From Curvularia sp. ZM96 (Eukaryota; Ascomycota; Dothideomycetes; Pleosporales; Pleosporaceae): a DNA stretch of 64,000 bases. The notes under the pieces were generated by a model, which was not told where the DNA came from, searched no databases, and saw nothing but the letters and a program-made list of their open reading frames with translations. Below are positions 41,311 through 51,028 of the stretch, piece by piece (the stretch's first letter is position 1; every line of letters starts with the position of its first letter). The position numbers and the translations under genes are program-made. The stretch covers positions 124,001 to 188,000 of the forward strand of contig JAJGBQ010000008.1 of NCBI GenBank assembly GCA_022457065.1, given 5' to 3'.

Positions 41311-43912
41311 ATGGCTGAGCCTCCTACAGAACCACCAGATATCCTTGCGCATCTCAAGATGAGTGCTCCACACCGAGAAAAAGGTGGTCTTAAAGACACA
41401 CTTACACTCGTCCAGTATCCAGTACTTGAAAATAATAGCAGTGAAGAGAACAAAGCGATTATTTCAAACTGGAAGGAGTGGTGGAATAAAACACCATGGG
41501 CCCAAGATCCTTCGAAGCCAGTTCCACACTGGGGCTCTTCTTGTCGTACGAGCCAAATCTGGACAAACTTTGGAGAGGCTGCAGAGATCCTAACTGGCCG
41601 TCCATATATCTTCTGCTCGAACTGCAGTTATATACTCGCGCACCCATCAGCTGGAAATATTGGTACAAAGCATCTTCATAGACATCGTCAAACCCAGACT
41701 TGCCAGCTTATCTCTTCGCCTATACACAACGAGCTATCGAACTCACTCCGCCAAAGTATCCCACCACCAACGAATATTAATCCTCGCGCAATACCAGCCT
41801 ACTCAATTGAGACATACGAACAGGAACTAGTAAGAGTAGTAGTTGATAACTACTGGAGCTTCCGAACACTAGAGCGGCCATCATTTCAACGATTTCTCCA
41901 GTTTCTCCAGCCCAACGCTGTGATTATTAGCCGTTATAAATTCAAGTTAGCTTTTGAGTCACAATTTGAGAAGGCTTCAGCTGAGCTTCTCAATGATCTT
42001 GGCCGAGGAACAAAAATATCACTTGCATTAGATGGTTGGGCTTCAAGTAACCATCTTAGTTTCCTTGCGATTAAAGGTTACTATATCAATACTCAATGGC
42101 AACTTAAAGAAAAGCTTTTGGATTTTATACCGATCCGTGGGAGACATACTGGAGCTTCAATGGCAGATGAAGTTCTAAAACTTCTTTCTAAGAGTGAACT
42201 CCAGAAAAAATTGCTATCCATTACTTGCGATAATGCTAGCAACAATAGCACTCTTACGCAGTCTCTTCAGCAAGGTCTACAACAACTTGGTATAAGCTGG
42301 AGTCCAAGTGAAAACACCATTCCCTGCTTAGCCCATATTATCAACCTCGTTGTCCAGGATATTATCCAGCACTTAAGGCTGTCAGCTTCCACCGAGTTGG
42401 ATAATATACAAGATTTGCAGAGACAACAGATCAATGAAGTAGATGCCAACATCTCAGTCCCCAATTCACTTCGCAAGGGAAGAATTTTTTATCACAGTTA
42501 TTTATCACATACTAACTACAATATAGATTAGAGCAATCTGCATTATGGTTGACTCATCTCCTCAGCGATACGAACGGTTTCTCGCAACACAACGGGATCT
42601 ACCATCAAAAAAACGCCTTGGTGTTATCCGTGATGTTAGAACACGATGGAACTCGACATATGATATGTGTGAGCGCGCAGTCAAGCTTCGGCAATATATC
42701 GATGAATGGCTCAAAGATGAGATCGCATTAAGGGTTCCTATCCATACCGAAAACCTCTCAGAGGCCGACAACAATACTGATATTGATTCTCGGGATCTGA
42801 AGAGACTACGACTATCTGCGCAAGAATGGTCGCATCTTGAGACGGTTACTGAAATGCTTAGCCATTTTAAGACTGCAACAATGTCTCTAAGTCAGAGTCG
42901 AAAACCTCAAATACCATATATCTGGCTCATGTATAATCAGCTTTTTGATTTTCTTGATCAGATGGAGGTTGATTTAGGAGAAGACTCAGAGAATAGCAAC
43001 TGGCCACAAGTAGTGAGAGCTGCGGCGGCGAAAGGGAGGGCAAAGTTGAGTAAATACTACTCGAAAACAGATAAAGAGCGTGGCTTCTTATTCAACTGCG
43101 CGACGATTCTTGATCCAACGCAAAAGCTTACAGCCTACGAGGTATTATCACAGATATTTATCACAGATAGATACTAATAGAAGATGTAGGATGAGACATG
43201 GGAGTTTCAAGATAAGCATATCTACCGGCAGCAGTTTCTTGATTATCTAGCTCGATATGATAATCAAGAAACTATACAGTCAACACTAAGCTCATTTCCT
43301 CGGAGGTTATCAAGCACTGAATGGTTTCGAAGACCTACTTTACTTCGATCACAATCAAGCCAGGTTTCTCTTTCAAGCCAAGATTCTTCAAGCCAGGAGA
43401 TTGAGGAGAGTAGAGGGCCAACCTATCAAGAAGGGGAGCTATATCTAAGCAGCCCTAGCATTGATCCACGGGAACATGTCGATATCTTAGAGTGGTGGAA
43501 AACAAGTGAGATTACGTACCCCCACCTTGCCCAAGTTGCAAAAGATATTCTAGCTATACCAATTGCGGAAGTAGGTGTAGAGAGAGTCTTTAGTATTGCT
43601 AAGGAGGTTATTAACGATCGTCGACATCGGCTTTCTGCTAAAAAGATTCGACAACTCATGATTCTTAAATTTGCGAACTCTGATGAGATGGAGAGTCTTG
43701 ATAGAAACTTGGACGAGTCTATAGAGGAAGCTACCCAACTTTCTGATAATATCAGTGATTTGTTTGAGCTCCCAGCAGGTATAGAGGAGTTTGGGAGTCA
43801 GCGTCAGAGTCAGGATATGGAAGAGTCTATAGAGGAAGTGGATGAGGTAGAGGACGAGGTACCACTTCCTCCACGAAAGCGTGTCCGCCCTGCGCGCTAC
43901 CGTGATAGTTAA
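41311..43912 (+). CDS. hAT transposase, 834 aa, three exons
   Basis: I join 41311-42477, 42527-43141 and 43190-43912; all joins are phase 0. A BED-like zinc finger (CSNCSYIL...HLHRHRQTQTC) lies at about residues 108-135. The RNase H-like core has Asp in SLALDGWAS (about 238) and CDNASNN (about 306), the CLAHIINLVVQ insert, RWNSTYDM, and Glu in VGVERVFSIAKEV. The hAT dimerisation domain (LEWWKTSEITYPHLAQVAKD to RRHRLSAKKIRQLM) is at about 694-765. Intron 1 (42478-42526) has GG where a GT donor is expected, although its motif pair, branch site and acceptor are normal. If it is not removed, translation stops at 42529-42531. Otherwise no stops are present. Confidence 0.88.
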
Positions 43913-43989
43913 CTGTGATAAATTCTATTGGTTTCATCTCAAAGTTCTTTTCAAAGCTACTGTGATAATAAACTGTGATAAATTCGAAT

Positions 43990-44262
43990 CTTTTCTACCA
44001 TAAAGTTATTCGTAACCCAGCTAGGCAGGCTATACCCAGCCCTACCCCTACCCAACTCCTTAGTAACCCAGCCCTACCCAGCCCGAGCGCCAAGTAACCC
44101 AGCCCTACCCAGCCCGAGTGCCAAGTAACCCAGCCCTACCCAGCCCGAGTGCCAAGTAACCCAGCCCTGCCCCTACCCGACTCTTAGCAGCCCTAGCCCT
44201 ACCCCAGCCCGAGTCTCTATAGCCCCAAGCCCTACCCCAACCCGAGCCGGGTGCCCCATACC
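43990..44262. repeat. Right subterminal repeats of the hAT element
   Basis: Five or more tandem-like copies of a unit around AAGTAACCCAGCCCTACCC plus AGCCCGAG(T/C)GCC, the complement of the left cluster at 38024-38140. The regular spacing suggests local duplication. Confidence 0.8.
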
Positions 44263-44283
44263 CGTTTACCAGTCTACTACTAC

Positions 44284-44640
44284 TATTGGGGAGACTAGAA
44301 AAGACTTTCTTGATAACCCTATATGCTGCCACGACGTAACCCTAAACTTGGGGTTAAGCCCTAGCCCTAACCCTAACCCTAGATCTAGCGACCACGCTAT
44401 ATACTTCTAAGTACGAAGCTGCAAGTTTTGCGCTACTACCGGGGAGACTTAAGAAGACTTTCTTAGTTACTCTATGTGCTATAACACCCTCTGGGGCCTA
44501 TATTGGGATGAGCTTGGGGTTAAGACAACCCCTAACGCTAAGCCTATTTGAGCGCGAATCGGGCTTCGCGAATCGGGGGTGATGGGATACCCGAATACAG
44601 TAAGCAACCCTAACGCTAAGCCTATTTCGTCACGAATCAG
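44284..44640. repeat. Diverged tandem repeat with a telomere-like tract
   Basis: Two diverged units about 155 bp apart share GGGGAGACT, AAGACTTTCTT and CTTGGGGTTAAG (starting near 44288 and 44444). Between them CCCTAACCCTAACCCTAG (44365-44382) matches the fungal telomere unit TTAGGG nearly three times. A second short pair, CCCTAACGCTAAGCCTATTT with (A/T)CGCGAATC(A/G)GG-like tails, occurs at about 44540 and 44605. A related unit in reverse lies near 59745-59820. Confidence 0.6.
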
Positions 44641-44660
44641 GCCTCTTTCGCCGCCTCATA

Positions 44661-45155
44661 TTGGTTAGCTCACCATCAAGTATGGTTGTTGCCTTTGAAA
44701 AGCTGGCTAAAGGCGCTGCGATTATTGCGCAGAAGCTGGTGTTGGCGCAGAAACGCGTCTCTGAGCTTGAGACAGCTAATCAAGCCACCACACAACGAAG
44801 ATTGCATAAAAGAAAGCGGGTACAAAAAGGAGAGACCCTTACAGTCGAAGAAGGAGAGAGGTTGGCAACTTTAAGAGAGTTTGGGGCGCGTAGTAATGGA
44901 AAGAAGGTAAAGAAGAGAGTGCGTGTTGAGGTAGGTGAACCATCACAAAGGCGCTGCAGACGCTGCGGCAAGGCAGGGCATAATACGCGGACATGCAAGC
45001 AAGATATAGGAGACGATTCCGAGTAGAATAGCTTATTACGATTTCAATTTACTGCTATTGTTGTGCTATAATAGTCGTGTAATAGTCGTGAAGTTGATGG
45101 GGTCTTGGCATGTCCGGTCACTCGCCCGTCCCGGTCACTCGCCCGTCCCAGACGT
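44661..45155 (+). mobile_element. 3' remnant of a pogo element
   Basis: The frame 44661-45026 encodes only the C-terminal part of a pogo transposase of the 1.9 kb family: a helical basic stretch, KGETLTVEEGE, then the zinc knuckle CRRCGKAGHNTRTC. The right end has the doubled unit GGTCACTCGCCCGTCCC and finishes ...AGACGT before TA (45156-45157). Everything upstream of the C-terminus is gone. Confidence 0.75.
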
Positions 45156-45296
45156 TAGTGTGTTTCCTATCTACGTTAAGCGAAGACAATTGCTGGGCCA
45201 ACCAAAAGCGCAACAACACGCTTAGCGGCCTAGCACGATCGCTCACCTCCACACGTCTGCCCTACCAGCTTCCACACTTCGCCGTTTCGTACTGCC

Positions 45297-46691
45297 ATGC
45301 CCTCTGAATCGTCGCTCGAGTCCTCCATATATTGCTGGCTGCATGACGTCTCTGCATCCTCGCCCACCAAGTGCGTACTCCATTGCCGTGTTGCCATAGC
45401 CCTGCTAACACGAATGCAGCACCACTGCCCTGAAGGGCTCGCCACACTACGACAACTCAACCGCGCTGGGACCAGGCAAGCGATCTCGCTCAGCAGACAT
45501 GGACTCGGGTGTTGGCGTCGTGAGTGACGAGCAGGAGACGCCTCGCCCTGCCAAACGCCGTCGCAACTTCGGTGACCCGTTCCATTTCTCGCCAACTCCG
45601 TCCTCCAGGAGCGAATCCTCTGCGTCTATTACTTCACACAAAAGTGGCAGGCTCAGCCCTGTCAAGCAGATACATGTGCTGAAGCATCTCGAACGGCCGG
45701 TCATCTTTTGCGACTTCAACAGCGTTGATGCAGACAGCTCAGATGTCACGGCAATGCGCACGGCAGCACAGATGCTTGCTGAAGGCGTTGGTATACTGGA
45801 ATACGACAATGCAGACGTGTTCAATGCGTCAATTGCCGGACTCCCTGACCTGGACAGGACGAGGTTACAACGTCCATGGGCGAAAGACATTCGCCGAGCG
45901 CATTACGGGTCAACTCCTGCGATCCGCAATATTGCAAACATTGTCGATGATGCAATCGCATTAAACACTGGTGCAGGAGGCGCTGAGGATGAGTGGAACT
46001 CGGATGTCCAAAAGCCACTCCTCAAGCTTGCGCTTGCAACTAGTCGGCACGCCAATGTGCTCTCACTTCATTCTGTGTAAGTTTGCCTTTAACCCACCGT
46101 CCCTATAAGTGATAATTTACATTAACCATGACCAGACAGTCCGCTCGTATCGACCCTCCAGCTCTAAGCAATACCAACCTCCCTGGACGCATCATCGACT
46201 ACGTCTTCTGCCTTAAACCTGACTCTACCATCTCCAACGCATATCGGACTCTACAACCCCTCGCAGATAATACCTTGAAGTCCTGGAACCACATCACCAG
46301 CACGGCCCAAGACCTGCCCTTTGCTATACATATCGAGACCAAGTCTCCTATGAAGTCTTGGACAGACGGCAAGCCCCAGATCGGGATCTGGATAGACGCC
46401 TGGCTGCGGCGCTGCGAGTTGCTGTGGAAGGACGGTCGAGCTCCGACGGCTGTCATGACGAAAGACTGGCCAGCAATACCGGTGCTCATCTCGCAGGGGC
46501 ACGAGTGGCATTTGTTAGTAGTAACGAAGACAAGCGAGAAAGTGGTTGTCAGAGAGCAGATTATAATCGGGAGTACAAGGAATGTGTGCGATGCGCTCAA
46601 GGTTGTAGCTGTGTTGCATTGGCTGATGGATTGGGCCGAGACGGTTTGGCGGCCGTGGTTCTTGCAGCTGATTGCTGGGAAAGAGGGATGA
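45297..46691 (+). CDS. PD-(D/E)XK nuclease-like domain protein, 428 aa, three exons
   Basis: I join 45297-45370, 45420-46076 and 46136-46691; introns of 49 and 59 nt (GTGCGT to GCAG; GTAAGT to ACCAG) keep the frame. The N-terminal third is Ser/Pro-rich and basic (KRSRSADMD, PAKRRRNF, SHKSGRLSPVKQ). The rest resembles the fungal PD-(D/E)XK nuclease-like family: ERPVIFCDFNSVD, MRTAAQMLAEGVGILEYD, then PFAIHIETKSP (about residue 308) with the E-x-K catalytic pair, QIGIWIDAWLRRCELL and a hydrophobic WLMDWAETVWRPWFL end. This family is abundant near fungal transposons and its biological role is unsettled. No damage is seen. The assignment rests on overall pattern and the E-x-K motif. Confidence 0.65.
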
Positions 46692-48404
46692 AGAGTCAAA
46701 ATGCGGCTGCACCGAGCAGAATCGCAATACAACTTGACTGGAGCGGAAGAAGTTCATGCAGTTCCCAGAGAACCATCGCAGCCACAACATTGATTGACAG
46801 CTGAAGGAGTCTGCAACAGGCGGCTCCATGAACTCATCAAACCGACAACATGATTGACAGCACTTGCCATACCTTATGCAAGCGAGGCGTCGCAACCGAT
46901 GACTGGTCAGCATGATTGAGAAACACAGCGTGGTGAAATGAGGATCTGGCAGTCCTTGTGGAAGAGGAGTCTCACTGGGATACTGAAGCTAGGCTGGAGT
47001 AATGTTATGGCTGCGCTATGGGTTCTGGACCTTGTAGACTATGGTCAAGGTTAATGTAGTGTACGGGAAGCGTGGATAAGAGGCTATGATGGGATGACAC
47101 AGTCAATATCGTTAGCAGTGTTGCATATGGTGAATATAGTTTGCTATGGTACAAACCGTATTATTCGAACAAACCAATCATTGGGACGTGCTGGCTGTCG
47201 CGGATATGGCGTATGGTCAATTGGAATCCATTCGGTTGTCGACATATTTGCTAGAGCGCAATGTAGTTGCGTTTTGTCCGGGGTTGGTCACGGTGGGCGG
47301 CCGCGATTTTATGTACCGGGATTTCTCCTTCATTGAAGCACGAGCATAATCATTTAAAGAGGTCAACGCGCCACCGAAGCTGCATATACGGACACGATGG
47401 TAACGGGATCTGTCTTTTCGAGAGACATCAGAGAGGCACAAGACCGAAACAAAAAGTTCGCGTGTATAGCTGTATCTCGCATGGACTCTAGTTACTGATT
47501 TTTGTGCGACTGGGGCTCATCGTGTCTGGGTTGGCGAAGATAGGGCATCTCTAGGCCCACGACGGTCAAGGGATATTGCGAACGACCACAATTGGAAGGG
47601 CGTTGCGTGGCAAGTGAAAATGAGCAAATGTTATGCAACATGCTGATTGTTCGAACGCTGACTACCATCATAGCTGGGGTCGATTTAAAGCTGATGGTGG
47701 CGGTAATGCTAACCGCCAGCATATTCTCTTCGGTAAGCTGTGCGAAGTTTTTGACATCACGCACAATCTCAACCTCCTCGTACACATGAGCAGCATGGAT
47801 GCAATTTTACTGAACGGTGCAAATCGATGCGCAGGTCGACATACTCGAACTCATAGCCAATTAGTCTATGGTACACAAATGAATCAAGCCCTCAAAGTTT
47901 ATTAGACACAGCCTCCATGATGTAACAAATACAGGGTCCTAGATATCTAGTCGCCAACACGAAACTGAAGTTAGGGCAGATCGGAATTGTGCATGTATCT
48001 TTTTAGGGCTCGTAGCTAGTGGAGATGCGAGCTCCAGGTGTAATGACGGTGAGGATGGAGGGTAACTCTTGTTGCAGCGACATCTTCTAGAGACGGTACC
48101 AATTGAGTAACTATACCTACTCTTCTACCGTACACTAGAGATGGATACTCAGAGCGGAAGCTCGCGTGGACTTTTGGTAAGGTGAGGCATAGACTACCTT
48201 GAAGCGAAGCGGGGACCAATCAGCGACCGAGAAACTGAAATGAGGGTTGAGTGTACTTGCGAATATAGCTCTAGAATTGTTTTTGAAAAAAGGGTGTATA
48301 GAAAACAGTATGCTACCAACCTCGTTAACAAACGTCTGTCCTAGCTTCATCTCACTGATGCACGAATATAAAAAACATGCTCAACTTACTCCGAGACCGT
48401 TGTG
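46692..48404. other. Gene-poor stretch
   Basis: About 1.7 kb with only short, unrecognised frames. A 20-bp near-repeat (CAACATTGATTGACAGC and CAACATGATTGACAGC) occurs around 46786-46862. No gene is supported. Confidence 0.45.
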
Positions 48405-50069
48405 TTATACTACAACACTTCCTTCAAACGTTTTGTTGGCTGCATAAGCCCCAGAGATTGGGGTGCGGACATCATATGGTGAACCGATAAGCAGTACGGG
48501 ATTCTTTGTTTTTACTTTGAAATCACCTTCATAGCGCTCCTTGGCCTGTATTTTCCACAACAAGCACATCACGTACCAGCTTAGAAGGTAATCACTATTC
48601 CAGTCTCCCATTTCCGTTAACTCCTGGACGCGATCCTCAATGTCAGTGAACTCTTCAGAGCGGTACATGGCATCAGAGCAGTGCGTGAGCTGCGATTTGC
48701 CAGGAACTGGGTGTGATTGTACTCAGGAGTATCGCGGATCACAATGCCGTTGAGATAACTAGCTAAGTAAGGTCCGAACACAAGACCAAAACGGAGAGCT
48801 GTATCACTAGCTTCCTCGATGTTTTCGTAGGTGACTATAACGGTTGTCACGTTAGGACCCATAACGATGGGTAGGCGTTTGGCGTCTTCGGTAAGGTCTT
48901 GGATTTGCTTATACAGTGCGTCTGCGGAGAGGTTGGGGCGGAAAAGGGCACAGGCAGAAGCATTTCTTGATCCAACGTCAATGCACTGTTTCGTGAACTC
49001 TTTCAAACCAACGGCACTAGAGATAGCTGGACCAGTCTCCCTAGCTTCCGGTTAGCTTGTGCCGTTTCTGGTTGTTGGTAGACACGGACCATCCTTGCTG
49101 ATACTCGAGCAGATGAAGAACTCCGTCAAGCATCATTCAGTCAATCTTGTCTGGGAACATGGCAGCGAGAACCTGACCGAGATGTGTGCCATAAGATATT
49201 CCTATAAATGATTAATTTGCATTTCTTACTTGCCCGAAGATCTGAGAATCAATCCCAACTCACCCCAGTATCGCAGGAGATCATCCTCGCCTTCTAGAGT
49301 TAGGGCATCGACAACATTCATAAATTCCTTGGCCACCAACGCTGTGCTCATCAATGAGCCAGTGACTGCCTCGTTCTGAAAACAGCGTTCTACGTACTGT
49401 TTGTTATAAGACCAGACAGCGCCTAACGCTACTTCAGATGAATTCGTACTTTTAGGTGTGAGCAACCAGGCACGCATCCGTTCCATACGGTCTTTGTAAC
49501 AATCGACGGGTAATGTCGTGCCTGTGTCCCGTGGGTCGGGACCAATAACGTCGTACTGTCCGCCTGTCATACTTCGGGCACAGAGTGGTTAGCACATTTT
49601 TGCTGGGGCAGCTTAGAGCATGTAAACAATTGAGAGCAACTTACGCAAGGACCAAAGGAGAGTACTGAGAAAGCCAGTTATTTGCATCCAAACCAGAACC
49701 ACCCCAGTTAGTCAAGACGCTTCCTAACTTAGGCTGCTTTGTTGCATTGATTTTTAGAATGTTGAGAATGAGCGTGTTGTTCTCTGACTGTGGCAGAGTG
49801 TAGTCGAGAGGCACAGCTAGCGTTCCGTAAGACCCAGGCCTACCTAAATCTTTGGATGCATCTGTCCAGTTAATGGCGACCTGCTGGGCATTGCCGAGGC
49901 CTTCGAAGTATTCAGATGATGCACATGCTGCTGTTGCAGCGACGAAGAGTGATGCGTACGACAGAAAAGAAATAGATATCTTTGAAAGCGTTTTGATATG
50001 TTCTCGAATCGGTTGGGTTGATACTGATGTTGAATCTTTAGTCGGAACTTCAACGCAGTATTTATACAC
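48405..50069 (-). pseudogene. Secreted TAP-like alpha/beta hydrolase, broken
   Basis: Exon 1 (from 50069) has a hydrophobic signal region (ISFLSYASLFVAATAACA) and YGTLAVPLDYT. An intron (GTAAGT to CCCGAAG near 49570-49643) leads to MTGGQYDVIGPDPRDTGTTL. After another small intron comes GISYGTHLGQVLAAMF with the nucleophile Ser, then PDKID followed by TGA at 49137-49139, where Arg (CGA) is expected. More stops follow. The C-terminal TAP-like part has VLLIGSPYDVRTPISGA with the acid residue, but the region that should carry the catalytic His is interrupted. The family consists of secreted tripeptidyl-peptidase-like hydrolases. CGA to TGA fits RIP or C deamination. Confidence 0.7.
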
Positions 50070-51028
50070 TTCTCCGAGCGTGAGACGTCACTAAGGTAAG
50101 ATAGCATAACCTAGAATAGTCAGTTTCACATGTAGAACACGAAAAGAAAGTGCTTGTTTTTCACAGTATTGGTTAGTACCGAAATCAAGACTTGATGATC
50201 ATTAGATTTGATCCACAAAAGTAGTGCGTAGATATGGCCAAATTGATTGCGTGTATGATTCAAGACTCACGATCCATGCTTTCAAGCTATACTCAAGTGG
50301 ATAAACAAACGGCCAAGCTTTTCTAGGAAGCACAGTCGGCGTCTGGGCGTCTTGGAACGGCAACGCAGCCTTTGTGTCTCATTTTGCGAAACTTAATCCT
50401 TCATGAATTCCTATTCTATTGCGTCACCTCCCACTATTGTCTATGAGACTCTCTGACGTTGAGAGTCGCCTACTATCCATTGCCATCCTCCTGGCTAGTT
50501 TTATTACAGGAATATGATGTCAGAACCCCTGCGCACAGCTCAGCTCTCCGCATATTCTAAGTTTTCTATGACCCTCTCTCCCATGCATTCAAGTCTCTGA
50601 ACGGTTCCATTAGAAACCTCATAGGATCGCATATATGTGTGATGTCAAGGCTTGGTCCTCGCTTTCTCCGAAACCATCTAGAGATGTCGAAGTTTTGCCA
50701 TAGTTGGGTATTTCATAAGACATAATGCACAGAGACGTATCGATCTCGGCAACTAGATAACTCGATTCCTAGCCGAATGTCTACATGTTAGCGACTGCCC
50801 CACAAATAGCAGTTGTACTGGCTAGTACTTGTTCGCGCAACTTACTGTGAATGCATACAGCATACTACATCTGTGTTGTGGGTCGTCTAATAGTGAATCA
50901 ACATCCGGATACTCGCATCGCTCGACCATTTTTTAGCTGCCAATGAGGTCTAGTCACTCCCTATCGCAGTCCCCAATATTCGGCGACAGTGAACACGAGG
51001 TTTCACCATGTTTATTGGCTGTCATCTA
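50070..51028. other. Intergenic, no supported gene
   Basis: Nothing recognisable between the broken hydrolase and the pogo element. Confidence 0.4.

Larger units (their letters stand above)
38197..43985. repeat. Recurrent TTATCACAG motif, mostly in direct pairs
   Basis: About thirty copies, usually two per site in direct orientation with starts about 14 nt apart. They lie in seven of the eight inferred introns with one or two copies each and read TTATCACAG on the sense strand of the host gene. They also lie immediately before all three start codons (39345-39386, 39820, 41275), in the gap between the divergent genes (39566) and around the transposase stop (43903, 43962, opposite orientation). 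Outside the element I saw clear pairs only at about 1908-1922 and 62897-62926. Confidence 0.8.
38012..44276 (+). mobile_element. hAT transposon carrying histone-H3-like and AT-hook genes (about 6.3 kb)
   Basis: Outer ends are inverted repeats: TAGACTGGTAAATGGG at the left and TAGACTGGTAAACGGG read inwards from the right (one mismatch in 16). Just inside both ends are clusters of GGGCTGGGTAGGGC-type units, as in hAT subterminal regions. Between them lie three multi-exon genes: a histone-fold protein (minus strand), an AT-hook protein and a hAT transposase (both plus). Their short introns are nearly all built on TTATCACAG, which also occurs at gene boundaries, so the three genes appear to have evolved together inside the element. 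I could not find an 8-bp target duplication (GTATAGTT on the left, CTACTACT on the right), so the insertion is old or the borders are off by some bases. Confidence 0.8.

Noticed and set aside
38012..44276. An 8-bp target duplication for the hAT element
   Set aside because: Bases next to the proposed ends (GTATAGTT and CTACTACT) do not match, and shifting the border by one to four bases did not help.
46199..46732. 177-codon minus-strand frame
   Set aside because: Antisense to exon 3 of the PD-(D/E)XK-like gene, whose exon phases fit exactly.
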